Source: Ignavibacteria bacterium (lineage in GTDB: Bacteria > Bacteroidota > Ignavibacteria > Kapaibacteriales > UBA2268). Taken from it: a DNA stretch of 64,000 bases. The stretch lies in contig JAAYTD010000043.1 of the NCBI GenBank assembly GCA_012518115.1, forward strand, positions 40,123 through 104,122, in the 5' to 3' direction. This document shows positions 17,641 to 27,276 of this stretch, in pieces. The notes beneath the pieces are model-generated. The model had not been told where the DNA came from. It ran no database searches and saw only the letters and a program-made list of their open reading frames with translations. The translations under genes and the position numbers were made by a program. Position 1 is the first letter of the stretch. Each line of letters opens with the position of its first letter.

Positions 17641-20600
17641 TTAGTTACTTCTAATTAAGCTCATTTTCTTAGTAAGGATGTTGTCTCCAACAGTCAATCT
17701 AATCATATAGCTACCAGTTGTAACTTTGTTTCCTAAGTTATCTCTACCGTTCCAAGCATAAGAAGCATCGCCGGCATTTACTGTTTCATCACTCAAGATA
17801 GTACGAACAACTTTACCAAATACGTCAACCACTTCAAGTGTTACGTTCTCATTTCTTGGCATAAAGAAATTGATATAAGTAACATCATTAAATGGGTTTG
17901 GAGCATTTTGTTCAAGCACAATCTCTTGATTCTGAGAAGCAACATGACTAACTGTAATTATATTATTGTTATGGCATGACAATGTTCCGTCATAATCCAT
18001 TTGCAATAATCTGTACTGGTAAGTTTTACCAGATTCAACATCTGTATCATTATATCTGTATCTTCTAGCAGTAGTTGAATTACCTGCACCTTTTTCGAAA
18101 GTAATTTCTTTCCATTCGCCATCTTCAATATTAGCTCTTTCTAATAGGAAGCCATAGTTGTTAATTTCAGATGCAGTTTCCCACATAATTTCTATAGTAT
18201 TATTGCGTGAATTTCCGTAAAAATAAACTATTTCTACAGGAATAATAGAATCAATATAGCCACCACCTCCAGCTACATCATCTGGACAAGGATATCTTGC
18301 AGTATCTTCTTCTACAGCTTTTTTACCGAAATAAGGTCTTAAAAGTGGCAACCAAGTTCCACGAGATAAAGTACGATAATTATCGCTATTTCGTCCATAA
18401 TGATCAAAATGAGCATAAGCTGGCTGTCCAATTGTTGGCATAAACTTAGTCCATTCACCGCTATTAAGTATATTTTCAAAAGCAAATATGTTATTATTTA
18501 CATAAACTGTTCCAAAGTTTTTGTCAATTTTCGGCACGCGTAAAGTTTTATCTACAAGCAATTGAATACCTCTATTACCAAGAGTACCATCCATTTCAGC
18601 AGATACAAACATTGTTCTCATAGCCATTCTTTGTCCTGAAGCACCTAATTCTAATCCTGTTTCGCCACGTTGAGCAATAGAAACCCAATATGTACCTTTT
18701 TCAAGTGCAATACCTACTGGTAATTCATATAGAACGAATGCAGCTACTTTAGGATCAGTACTTTCTTTACCGGCAATATTTTTGGATAATAGTCTTCTTG
18801 CAAATAATGTTCCTCCTACTTGATTAGCAGGAGTGTCATCAGTGGAGTTTCTATATACTGCAAATGAAATATCGTCAAATGCTTGATTAGCTTCAGTAAA
18901 GTAAGCTTGGAAGCCTTTTATAGTATCAGATGCTGACAAAGTAAATTTCACCGCAATTTGTCCTGAATAGACTCCTTCACTCGGTCCTGGATACCAAGGG
19001 AACATTCTAACCATGCTTAAGCTACCACCGGCTATATAATCTATATATGGACGTCCAAGTACATAGTAATCCTTATATGGATTATCTGTTGCTAAATTGT
19101 GTGTCATTGTCTGAATTCCATTAGGACGCAAGTCTACATTATATCCACCAAAAGTAGCACCTAATAAATTAAGTCCCTTACCATTAACACCAACTTCGGC
19201 TGCTACATCATTAGAAGGAGCATCATCATAGGTAAAGCAATCGCTGAATATTAATCTAAACTCGGAAGTAGTAGTATCGTTACTGCTTACTGCGTCGCCA
19301 CCAGGATATATTGATATTGCTTGTAGTGTATAAATGCCTTCACCAAATCTACGAGCCGCAAACTGTGGGAAGTTAAGCTCCGTAGAAGCACCTGCTCTCA
19401 GACTTGCCTGTTGTATTGTACGACAATAAACAGGTTGTCCTGTTGCGCCATATCCTTTAAATATTTTAACTTTAATTGTAAATGGTCTAGCATCAGTATT
19501 AGAAACGTTTGTAAATCTTGTAACAACATCAATATCATTAGCTTGAGAAGCCGGTACAGAAGTATATGGCCATATAACTTTTACTGCTTCCATTTCTATA
19601 TCAGGTACAACAGTATTGAATACAACAGAAATGTTGTCTATATAGAATAAATCAGCACCACCCTCGTCAACCGTATTCATATAAATCATAGGATCTTTTT
19701 GATCTCCGAAAGGACCTTCCGTTTCAATAACTCTCACTCTAAATCTAAAGTTTTTACCACCATCAAAAGCACCATCTATATAGTAATCAGGAATTGGCAC
19801 CATATATTTATAGAACTCATAGTCAAATCCTATATCATATGGATTGTACATAACACCTCCAGTAACTTTTCTATTATAAGTAGAAGTAGCACCCCAACGC
19901 ACAGGTTTATATACTTTTTTATCAGCATAATCCCAGCCTATAAAGTATCCGCCACCGCCATATATAGCTAATGCAGGAGTAGTTTCTAAAGGAGTTCCTA
20001 TTATTTCACCTTCTTTCCACTCCGGATGGTAACGCCAAATTGGATTTCTCTTAGTTCCAGTTCCATTGTGAGAAGATGAATCTTTCACGTGGTCTGTACC
20101 TGTATTTGTAATAAATCTTATTCCGTCAGGACTTGGTTTCAAAAATTCAATTGCTAAATAGTCAAAGTTTGCAACTTCGCCTCTTATATATTGATTTATT
20201 GCACCGTCATTTCCACTAAATACTGCACGATGTTCCGGACCGATTAATTGATTATCAGAAAAACCTCTGGCTGTTGAAATAGAGGAACTATTTCTTTGAA
20301 CAGATAGAGCTACGAACGCTCCATTTTTGTTTCTTAAGTCTATAGGAAATGATGTTAGTTTATCCCCTACAGGTCTTTCCATGTTAGGATCTGCGTTCCA
20401 GTTCATTTCTATAAACGGACTTAATAATGCCGTGTTAGGCGGATTAGCAGTTCTTGCAATACCAATAGGTGGCATAGGATAAGCACTTGTTTGGGTGGGG
20501 ATTGCACCTACAACTCTTGGACCATTATTATCATTATGTACCCATTTTAGTATTGAAGGACGAAGTGTATTTTCTATTGAATGGAAACCATTGTCAGCAA

Positions 20601-22677
20601 CTTCATCTCTAAATTCTTTAAGTCTTCTAATAACCCAGAACTTAACTTTTGAAGAGTCGTCAAAAGGCCAATGATCGCCTATAACTTCACTTGTAACAGG
20701 ATCAATTGCTTCTGTAATCGCTTGTGCTTCCATCAAACCGATTTGATTATCTATATATTGATTCGGTTCAAATTTAGAAAAACGTACTCTTACAAATTCA
20801 TAAGGCGGAATTCCATTTTGATTATCTGCCATATCTTTAAGAGTTGCTTCATAGTTTGCACCCGCTTTAACAACATTTACATATCTAACATTTGAGAACT
20901 CATCATCAGTACAGTTGATTTTATCAACAAGACCATCTGCTAAACGCAAACAATGATTTGAAATTCTTGCAACACGATTATATACAAATCTATCAAAAGC
21001 TACATTTCTCACTCTAAATCTTGCTTGAAATTGGAAGTCTTGTTTTACAAAATTCACTCCGCGTGGCCCTTGAATTTCATTTGTTAAATTTTGAATAATA
21101 GCAACCGGTTGCATAGAGCCCAATCTTTCTTCACCCGCAAACAGTTCAAAAGGATCGTAGGCATCTTGAACATCTTCCGTTTTTATTACTTCCGTATAAC
21201 CCAATCCTGTTGTAACATCTTTACTTCTTGTTAAATACTGAACATCTACAAGCCGTAAAGCATTACGCCATTGCTTAAATTTAACTTTATAATTCGCATT
21301 AATAAAATTAGCAAACATATTAGGAGGCATTACACTATTAGGAGGCTGATTACCTGGTTGTTGTTGTGTATATTGTGGATATTCAGCAGCCCATATTTCA
21401 GCTTCCGAACCAGGGTTTTTGCTATCGTACCCTACATGTCTAGCGTAACCACCTACTCCCATAATCATAAAAGGTGCCATAAATACTTCTGGACTTGCTT
21501 GAGCAGCTATACTATTACTCGCATCTGTATAAATAACTACTCCTTTAAAATCACTATATAAATATGTAATAGAACTATCAACTCTATTAAGTATTACTTG
21601 ACAACTAGCTGATAAATGTCCTACGTCTTGTATAGGTCGTCCTAAAGGCTCTGCTTCAGTACCAATAGTAAAATGTGCTGGAAGAGTCGGCAAGTTATAT
21701 CTACCTGGCAACATAGTTAAGTTTTTATAATAAATAATCAGTCTGTCAGAACTTAACGATCTTTTGTACCAAACTTGTCCATAATCATCTGTTATTTTTC
21801 TGATAGGGTCATATTGTGGTAAATAGTAAGGACCATAAAATGGTGATATATAAGCTGCACCAGGAGCTATAGTTAATAATTGTCCCATATTTGAAAAATG
21901 ACCTGTATTAGTAAAAGCTTGATTATCTGCTACTGTAGGTCCTCTTCTTATTCCACCATACCTATTATCTTCGTTTCCACCGCAAGTAACAAACAAATAA
22001 CCATAATTATCAGGTGTTGCGTCAGATAGTCCGTCACCTTGTCTTTCACGACCTGGCGCAAACCAATCGGCACTCATAGGATCATAACAGCTCTGCATTC
22101 CTGCAGGTTTAACTCTTTTTCCGTTATTATCATAGAAATATCTTCTATTTGTCAAAGATATAATACCTTTTGCAGATACATAGAAACTATCGTATCTGAT
22201 TCCATTAAAATAAAATGCAAAACCTAGAGGAATAGGACCAGCAAAAGCTGCATTAACAGAATCTACAGGCGTTACTTTATCATGTGGATTAAACATATGC
22301 GCTCTGTCAGCAGGGTTTCTAAAATACCTTACACCTTCATCGCCACTTCCCTCACGCTCTGCTATAGGCACTTGACGAGGACCTGAATAAATCCTCCTCC
22401 ATAAGTAAGAATCAACATTAGTTGGTGCAAATTCTTTCTCTACCGGTTTCCACCTAGCCCAAGCATCTGGATTAGAATCATCGAGTAAATAGTATCCTGT
22501 TGAAATTGCAGGAGATGTTTTAGGATTTCCTATTTCATTAAATCCTTGTGGAGTTGTTGATAGGTCTGGTTTCTCTGCATTATACTTACTAAAAGTATCA
22601 TCTTGCGCCACAGACGTATCATATACTCCAAACGTTGCTAAAATACATATAGCAACAAATAGACACATTTTTTTCAT
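17641..22677 (-). CDS. Giant secreted protein with type IX secretion C-terminal sorting domain
   Basis: 1678 residues. An N-terminal signal peptide (MKKMCLFVAICILATFGVYD, cleavage near SVAQ) is followed by a very long region without a domain I can name, rich in Tyr, Asn and Pro (surface-protein-like). The last 90 residues are a FlgD-Ig-like/T9SS type A sorting domain: NAPNPFNDVTYINFFMP, VTLEVVDVFGKVVRTI, then GRDNLGNKVTTGSYMIRL and a basic end KKMSLIRSN. Just before it, a fibronectin-III-like piece (VEIVYFYGNSRNNTIEIMWE, then YGFLLERA) matches the usual pre-CTD module. It has its own terminator. Likely a cell-surface structural or adhesive protein. Confidence 0.85.
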   Translation of the reverse strand: MKKMCLFVAICILATFGVYDTSVAQDDTFSKYNAEKPDLSTTPQGFNEIGNPKTSPAISTGYYLLDDSNPDAWARWKPVEKEFAPTNVDSYLWRRIYSGPRQVPIAEREGSGDEGVRYFRNPADRAHMFNPHDKVTPVDSVNAAFAGPIPLGFAFYFNGIRYDSFYVSAKGIISLTNRRYFYDNNGKRVKPAGMQSCYDPMSADWFAPGRERQGDGLSDATPDNYGYLFVTCGGNEDNRYGGIRRGPTVADNQAFTNTGHFSNMGQLLTIAPGAAYISPFYGPYYLPQYDPIRKITDDYGQVWYKRSLSSDRLIIYYKNLTMLPGRYNLPTLPAHFTIGTEAEPLGRPIQDVGHLSASCQVILNRVDSSITYLYSDFKGVVIYTDASNSIAAQASPEVFMAPFMIMGVGGYARHVGYDSKNPGSEAEIWAAEYPQYTQQQPGNQPPNSVMPPNMFANFINANYKVKFKQWRNALRLVDVQYLTRSKDVTTGLGYTEVIKTEDVQDAYDPFELFAGEERLGSMQPVAIIQNLTNEIQGPRGVNFVKQDFQFQARFRVRNVAFDRFVYNRVARISNHCLRLADGLVDKINCTDDEFSNVRYVNVVKAGANYEATLKDMADNQNGIPPYEFVRVRFSKFEPNQYIDNQIGLMEAQAITEAIDPVTSEVIGDHWPFDDSSKVKFWVIRRLKEFRDEVADNGFHSIENTLRPSILKWVHNDNNGPRVVGAIPTQTSAYPMPPIGIARTANPPNTALLSPFIEMNWNADPNMERPVGDKLTSFPIDLRNKNGAFVALSVQRNSSSISTARGFSDNQLIGPEHRAVFSGNDGAINQYIRGEVANFDYLAIEFLKPSPDGIRFITNTGTDHVKDSSSHNGTGTKRNPIWRYHPEWKEGEIIGTPLETTPALAIYGGGGYFIGWDYADKKVYKPVRWGATSTYNRKVTGGVMYNPYDIGFDYEFYKYMVPIPDYYIDGAFDGGKNFRFRVRVIETEGPFGDQKDPMIYMNTVDEGGADLFYIDNISVVFNTVVPDIEMEAVKVIWPYTSVPASQANDIDVVTRFTNVSNTDARPFTIKVKIFKGYGATGQPVYCRTIQQASLRAGASTELNFPQFAARRFGEGIYTLQAISIYPGGDAVSSNDTTTSEFRLIFSDCFTYDDAPSNDVAAEVGVNGKGLNLLGATFGGYNVDLRPNGIQTMTHNLATDNPYKDYYVLGRPYIDYIAGGSLSMVRMFPWYPGPSEGVYSGQIAVKFTLSASDTIKGFQAYFTEANQAFDDISFAVYRNSTDDTPANQVGGTLFARRLLSKNIAGKESTDPKVAAFVLYELPVGIALEKGTYWVSIAQRGETGLELGASGQRMAMRTMFVSAEMDGTLGNRGIQLLVDKTLRVPKIDKNFGTVYVNNNIFAFENILNSGEWTKFMPTIGQPAYAHFDHYGRNSDNYRTLSRGTWLPLLRPYFGKKAVEEDTARYPCPDDVAGGGGYIDSIIPVEIVYFYGNSRNNTIEIMWETASEINNYGFLLERANIEDGEWKEITFEKGAGNSTTARRYRYNDTDVESGKTYQYRLLQMDYDGTLSCHNNNIITVSHVASQNQEIVLEQNAPNPFNDVTYINFFMPRNENVTLEVVDVFGKVVRTILSDETVNAGDASYAWNGRDNLGNKVTTGSYMIRLTVGDNILTKKMSLIRSN

Positions 22678-22744
22678 TTTTCGTACTCCGAAAATTGTTA
22701 TTAAAAATTATTATTAAAAAATTATATTGTTCAAAATTATTGTC

Positions 22745-24436
22745 TTATCTTTTGAAACGCCAGCCTTTATCTTCATGTTCAAAGACCCAGCCAACGATTT
22801 TACCTTCATCAAATTCATTAAAGTTACCCCAGTGACTCTCTGTATAGTAGTAACGAGAACCTGTGCTATCACCTTTTATATCTTTAGCTTGATCCATTAT
22901 TTTTCTAATTCTATCTTGCCATTCAATCCAAGTTTTTTCACGCAAATCAACCCAACCTTCATCGCACCACTTATCAATATTTTCTTGCGTTAAATCATAT
23001 GCTTTTTCAGCACGCTGAACAGGTATTTTAACATCTCTGCCACGCAAGTATTTTTTACCGTCTGGCATTAAAATAACTAATCCGATAGACAACATTTGTT
23101 GTCTTAATTTATCATCATTTCGGATAATTTCTAACGCTTGTTTTGATAACTCTGCAGGTTGCATTGTCATAAATTTATTCATAGAACCTGCTATTCTTCT
23201 TATCAAATATCCTTCATAAAGTAATTTTGATAAGCGCGGTGGTCCCAGCAATTCAAAAGCAACACTATCTACATTGTTCTCTTTTTCCATTTTCTTTACT
23301 GTCTCTAATGCTACGCTACGTAACATTCCGGCTCTATAAGTCGGACCTAGCGTTGTTGCATCTAATCCTTGAATTATCTCTTTACCTGAATTACCACCCT
23401 GAACTTCAAAAACTAAATATTCTGCAATCTCTTCAGGTGTTACCATTTCCATTTGTCCTAAAGCTGATATAGCTTCAAATTCTCCACGTGAGAATAAACC
23501 GTTTTCACCTGTATCAATAAAAACAGACTTAAAGACATCACCGCTGTCTTCAACACCCGCATCATCAGCAAATACAAATTTTCCTGTTGCAGAATGTGCC
23601 TTGTCTAATGGCATATCTAACAAAGGAATAGAACGACCTCTACGTTTTACTTCGCCATAAGCTATTCTTTTCCAAGCTATTGTTGCTGCCGGTTTAATTT
23701 CCTTAACAATAGGACCGCCCGGAGTTCTTGCAAGTAAGTAAAGTAATAAAGTATGAGCTCCGCCTACAGCAGTTTTAGCTAAAAGAACTTTTGAAGGACG
23801 CTCTTCACTATGAGTATAAGGAATATTTACTCCCATACCACCGGTTCCTGTCGTTCCAATCTTAAAATACATTTTAGTTTTAGCATCGCAAAGCGCTCTA
23901 TATATAATTTGGATATGTCGCGTCAATTGCGGGATATAGCTACTTGCCATAACTATTTCTGATGTTTTATTAGATAAAGCACCATTTTCAATTTCCTTTA
24001 GACCGGTTACAGTTGAGTTGTAAATATCTAAATAAGCTATACCTGTAGCAGTATTCATACAATCAACAACTAAATCGGCTTTACTATCTGTTATCAATTG
24101 ATAAAGAGAAGAACGCTTTAACATCGCATCATCTAAATCAAGAAATATATCTTTAATATGCTCAACTCTCTTTACTTCGTCACCAATTATATCGTTAAAA
24201 GGAGTGTCTTTCCATTCTGTTCTTGTAAATAAATTACCCCATTTAGGAACAAACATGTTCAGGTTTACGTTAGGAAACTCCTGACGTAACAATTCACAAG
24301 CACTTTCAGCTTCTTCTTTCTTCAAAGATGCTATTACAATTTCTTTAGGATTATGTAACATCAACTTTCGTGATACCGCTGAGCCAACTAAACCAAAACC
24401 ACCTAATATTAATATTTTAGAACCGGTAATCTGCAT
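22745..24436 (-). CDS. Large SDR/NAD(P)-dependent Rossmann protein of unknown substrate
   Basis: 563 residues. Residues 7-20 (KILILGGFGLVGSA) form the GxxGxxG nucleotide loop of an extended short-chain dehydrogenase/epimerase. Downstream segments such as SKADLVVDCMNTATGIAYLD and EIVMASSYIPQLTRHI fit an SDR core. The C-terminal 200 residues are an unfamiliar, highly charged helical and Trp-rich module ending GWVFEHEDKGWRFKR. The length is about twice that of ordinary SDRs. There is no signal peptide. It is separated by 68 bases from the T9SS gene and preceded by a 316-base gap, so it probably has its own promoter. Substrate cannot be inferred. Confidence 0.7.
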   Translation of the reverse strand: MQITGSKILILGGFGLVGSAVSRKLMLHNPKEIVIASLKKEEAESACELLRQEFPNVNLNMFVPKWGNLFTRTEWKDTPFNDIIGDEVKRVEHIKDIFLDLDDAMLKRSSLYQLITDSKADLVVDCMNTATGIAYLDIYNSTVTGLKEIENGALSNKTSEIVMASSYIPQLTRHIQIIYRALCDAKTKMYFKIGTTGTGGMGVNIPYTHSEERPSKVLLAKTAVGGAHTLLLYLLARTPGGPIVKEIKPAATIAWKRIAYGEVKRRGRSIPLLDMPLDKAHSATGKFVFADDAGVEDSGDVFKSVFIDTGENGLFSRGEFEAISALGQMEMVTPEEIAEYLVFEVQGGNSGKEIIQGLDATTLGPTYRAGMLRSVALETVKKMEKENNVDSVAFELLGPPRLSKLLYEGYLIRRIAGSMNKFMTMQPAELSKQALEIIRNDDKLRQQMLSIGLVILMPDGKKYLRGRDVKIPVQRAEKAYDLTQENIDKWCDEGWVDLREKTWIEWQDRIRKIMDQAKDIKGDSTGSRYYYTESHWGNFNEFDEGKIVGWVFEHEDKGWRFKR

Positions 24437-24752
24437 TTCTATACAAATAAATTAATTTAACATTTTTTTTCTCTTTTTGTAATGTACAATTTAGCATTTT
24501 TTTTTCTATTAAACAAATTTTTTTATCAATAATTATATTTTTTATGTTTTTTTACACCTTTACTTTATAATTCTTTACTCTATCTTTGTGTTACAAATAG
24601 TAAGACACAAAAAGTGTCGTTTTGTTACATTTTTTTTAATTTTTATGTTTTTTTATAACGCCCATAATTATATAGAGATTATATTTGAAGCGAATAATAA
24701 AACAAAAAAAATATTTTATTTTACTCCACGTTTTTTTCAAAAAGTGTGGATT
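24437..24752. other. 316-base AT-rich gap with a plus-strand -7 box and short hairpin
   Basis: TATCTTTG at 24581-24588 matches the TAnnTTTG box on the plus strand; TTTA lies 18 bases upstream. Sixteen bases further a perfect GACAC-AAAAA-GTGTC inverted repeat (24604-24618) is followed by a T-rich run. Read as promoter plus terminator this would give a transcript of only about 45 bases. Read as an operator it would be a 15-base palindrome. No believable protein is encoded here; the promoter of the gene at 24436 must lie at the left end but I cannot identify it. Confidence 0.35.
24700..24750 (-). terminator. Possible terminator after the rRNA methyltransferase gene
   Basis: TCCAC at 24725 pairs with GTGGA ending at 24750, with TTTTT/AAAAA extending the stem. 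On the minus strand it lies two bases after the stop at 24753, and an eight-base T-run follows about 13 bases later. The delayed T-run lowers confidence. Confidence 0.4.
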
Positions 24753-25502
24753 TTACTTTATACTTTTTTGCCGTAAAATCTCAAAAAAAATAATTCCTGC
24801 CGAAACCGAAGCATTGAGAGAATCTAATTTACCCACCATATTAATTTTTATCAAATGATCACAATGTTTTTGTATAGCGCTCCCCATTCCTTTCCCTTCA
24901 CTACCAATTACAACTACAATAGGCTTGTCGTATATTTTATCATAATAATTTTCTTTAGCTTTCATTTCTGTTCCTACTATCCAAAATCCTTTACTTTTCA
25001 ATTTTTCTATAGCAACAAGTAAATTATTAACTTGAATGATAGGAAAATAATTCAAAGCACCTGCGGAGCTCTTTATTGCAGTCGGAGTAATCATAGCTGA
25101 TTTTTTAGTCGGTAAAATTATAGCTTCTACTCCGGCGCATTCCGCACTTCTGACTATTGCACCTAAATTTTGTGGATCAGTAATTCCGTCCAATATAGCT
25201 AGAACAGGATTTTTTTTCAAATCTATGTTTTCTAAAAAACCCACCAAATCGTAAGTTTTTACAATTTGTTTTAGTGCTATAACTCCCTGCGTCTTAGCAT
25301 CAGTCGGACAATTTTTTTTCTCTAATTCCCTAAATTTATTTTTATCTAAAACTGTACAATTTATCTTTTTTTGCTTAGCTAGAATAAGAATATTTTTTGC
25401 TTCAACTCCATAACAAATAAAAATTTTTTGTATTTCAGTGTCAGATTTTATTGCCTCTATTATTGAATTTTTTCCATAAATGTAAGTTTCGCTTTCTCTC
25501 AT
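24753..25502 (-). CDS. rlmB: TrmH-family 2'-O-ribose RNA methyltransferase (RlmB-like)
   Basis: 249 residues. An N-terminal substrate-binding subdomain (YIYGKNSIIEAIKS, typical of RlmB) is followed by the SPOUT catalytic domain with its deep trefoil knot. Motif 1 is DPQNLGAIVRSAECAGVEAI, motif 2 VVVIGSEGKGM, motif 3 KINMVGKLDSLNASVSAGI. RlmB methylates Gm2251 of 23S rRNA at the peptidyl-transferase P loop; the 'YGKNSI' N-terminus favours this over tRNA TrmH. It is three bases downstream of the HAD phosphatase gene and last in the long minus-strand run. Confidence 0.9.
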   Translation of the reverse strand: MRESETYIYGKNSIIEAIKSDTEIQKIFICYGVEAKNILILAKQKKINCTVLDKNKFRELEKKNCPTDAKTQGVIALKQIVKTYDLVGFLENIDLKKNPVLAILDGITDPQNLGAIVRSAECAGVEAIILPTKKSAMITPTAIKSSAGALNYFPIIQVNNLLVAIEKLKSKGFWIVGTEMKAKENYYDKIYDKPIVVVIGSEGKGMGSAIQKHCDHLIKINMVGKLDSLNASVSAGIIFFEILRQKSIK

Positions 25503-25505
25503 TGT

Positions 25506-26033
25506 TTATTTCAAATTATCTTTCAAAAAATCAAATACTTCTTTTAGGCTTGAAAAAATAAAATCTGCTTCTGGAATATCAGCATAATCGCCCATTAATA
25601 TAGTTTTTGTTTTCGCAGCTTTTCCAGCAACAACATCTGAAACAGCATCACCAAGCATCCAACTTTCTTCAGGTGATATTTTATATTTTTCTATAGCTTC
25701 TAAAATCATACCCGGCGCTGGCTTTCTCCGAAAACTGTTACTACTTGCCAAATCAGGTGCAACATAAATTGCATCAAACTTTTCACCAGTTCTTTTTACT
25801 AGCTCCGTTTGCATAAAATCATGAATATGATTTAACTCATCTTCCGTAATAATTTTTTTCCCTATACACTGTTGATTTGTAATTAAAATTTTCAAATATT
25901 TTCTCTCACTAGCTAGTGAAAAAATAGGAAAAAAATCTTCCAAAAATTGAAATTCATCTATGTTTTTTACATAATCGCCTATCAATCTTCTATTAACTAT
26001 ACCGTCTCTATCAAAAAAAAATGCTTTTTCCAT
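25506..26033 (-). CDS. HAD-superfamily phosphatase, HisB-N/GmhB type without zinc loop
   Basis: 175 residues. HAD motif I FFDRDGIVNRR has nucleophile and acid Asp8 and Asp10. Motif II is LITNQQCIG, motif III RRKPAPGM, motif IV MLGDAVSDV. This pattern fits D,D-heptose 1,7-bisphosphate phosphatase (GmhB) or histidinol-phosphatase. The CxH...CxC zinc loop of classic GmhB is absent (VAPDLASSNSFRRKP occupies its place). The neighbouring glycosyltransferase makes a sugar-phosphate role plausible. It sits 35 bases after the glycosyltransferase gene. Confidence 0.8.
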   Translation of the reverse strand: MEKAFFFDRDGIVNRRLIGDYVKNIDEFQFLEDFFPIFSLASERKYLKILITNQQCIGKKIITEDELNHIHDFMQTELVKRTGEKFDAIYVAPDLASSNSFRRKPAPGMILEAIEKYKISPEESWMLGDAVSDVVAGKAAKTKTILMGDYADIPEADFIFSSLKEVFDFLKDNLK

Positions 26034-26068
26034 TTTTAATAATTTAAAATATTATATAAACAAAAATA

Positions 26069-27268
26069 CTACAAATTTTGAATTATATCATCTATTTGCG
26101 AAAAAATAATCTCCCAAGAGTGTTTTCTTTCTATTAACTGCCTTGCATTGCTTGCAATTTTACGCGCAAAATCTTCAGAAGATAAAATTTCAATGGCACG
26201 TTCTGCAAGTTCAGCAGAATCATTAGCTAATAAAACTTCTTCATTGTTTTTTGCTTCAATCCCTTGATTTCCTGTTTTCGTTGTAACAACAGGACAACCA
26301 GCAGCCATAGCTTCTAAAAGTTTATTTTGTATGCCCGAACCACCCGAATGCGGATGCAAAAACAGATTTGCCTGTTGCAAATATGGTAACATATCAGGGA
26401 CATTTGCTACAACTTGAATATCTTTATCTCTTAACATAAGTAAAGACTTAGGAGGATTTGCACCTACGATTTGAAGTTTTGCATCTGGAACTTTAGCTTT
26501 AATAATAGGAAAGATTTCGCCAACTATCTTTTTAGTCATAAGCACATTCGCCCAAACATCAAGCTTTCCCGCAAACAAAATAGTTCTCTGCGTCCAATCT
26601 TTATTTTCTAAAGGAAAAAATTTTGATATATCCGCACCATTTGTTAAAAGCTTATAGCAAGGAGCTGGATTTTGTTTACGCATTTCATTTATATCGTCAT
26701 TTGTAACAAGAGTAACGACATCGAAATGATTGACAATTTCAGGTTCGTAAACTTTAAGACGATTGTATTCCCATTTTCTAACTATCTTTTGCACAAAATT
26801 TGTTGAATTTTCCCAAGAACGCTTTTGGTATAATGTTCGACAGTCTTCACACATCAAAACTTTCTTCAAATCTGCCGATTTTATATATTCAGCAGAACGC
26901 ATAAAAAATGAAAATGCAATGTCAAAATCACGCTCTTTTAAGAGCTCGTCAACTATTTTTCTATATTTTTTTTGAGTATAATATAAAATTTCTAACGGTG
27001 CTTTCAGTAGTCGTGGTATAATGCTAATTGCAGCTTTTACAGGATATAAAGGAATTACAAAAACCTCAACACCAAGCTTTCTTATCTCTTCAACATAGCT
27101 ATCTCTTTTGTTTTGGTCACCTTGAAAAAAGGAAACCAACGTTACTTTATGTTTTTCAGCCAAATGTTTTATTGTATAGTAAGCTTTTAATTTATCTCCA
27201 CCTATTATAGGAAAAGGCAAGCGAGGTGTTAGAAATAGTATTTGCTTTTGCTGCTCAGTCTTTTTCAT
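26069..27268 (-). CDS. GT4-family glycosyltransferase
   Basis: 399 residues, GT-B fold. The N-terminus ILFLTPRLPFPIIGGDKLKA, then HLAEKHKVTLVSFF, resembles the TIGR03087-type sugar transferases. The C-terminal donor domain has the UDP-sugar region LLTNGADISKFFP, AGKLDVWANV, QIVGANPP, and HPHSGGSGIQNKLLEAMAAG with the E of the EX7E motif. It starts eight bases after the addA-like gene, implying a shared transcript. The acceptor (lipopolysaccharide, exopolysaccharide or glycoprotein) is unknown. Confidence 0.9.
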   Translation of the reverse strand: MKKTEQQKQILFLTPRLPFPIIGGDKLKAYYTIKHLAEKHKVTLVSFFQGDQNKRDSYVEEIRKLGVEVFVIPLYPVKAAISIIPRLLKAPLEILYYTQKKYRKIVDELLKERDFDIAFSFFMRSAEYIKSADLKKVLMCEDCRTLYQKRSWENSTNFVQKIVRKWEYNRLKVYEPEIVNHFDVVTLVTNDDINEMRKQNPAPCYKLLTNGADISKFFPLENKDWTQRTILFAGKLDVWANVLMTKKIVGEIFPIIKAKVPDAKLQIVGANPPKSLLMLRDKDIQVVANVPDMLPYLQQANLFLHPHSGGSGIQNKLLEAMAAGCPVVTTKTGNQGIEAKNNEEVLLANDSAELAERAIEILSSEDFARKIASNARQLIERKHSWEIIFSQIDDIIQNL

Positions 27269-27276
27269 TTTTCTAA

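Noticed and set aside
24588..24776. 62-codon frame in the 24437-24752 gap
   Set aside because: Phe/Lys-rich translation of AT-rich DNA, starting with GTG inside the putative promoter box, and running into the rRNA methyltransferase gene.
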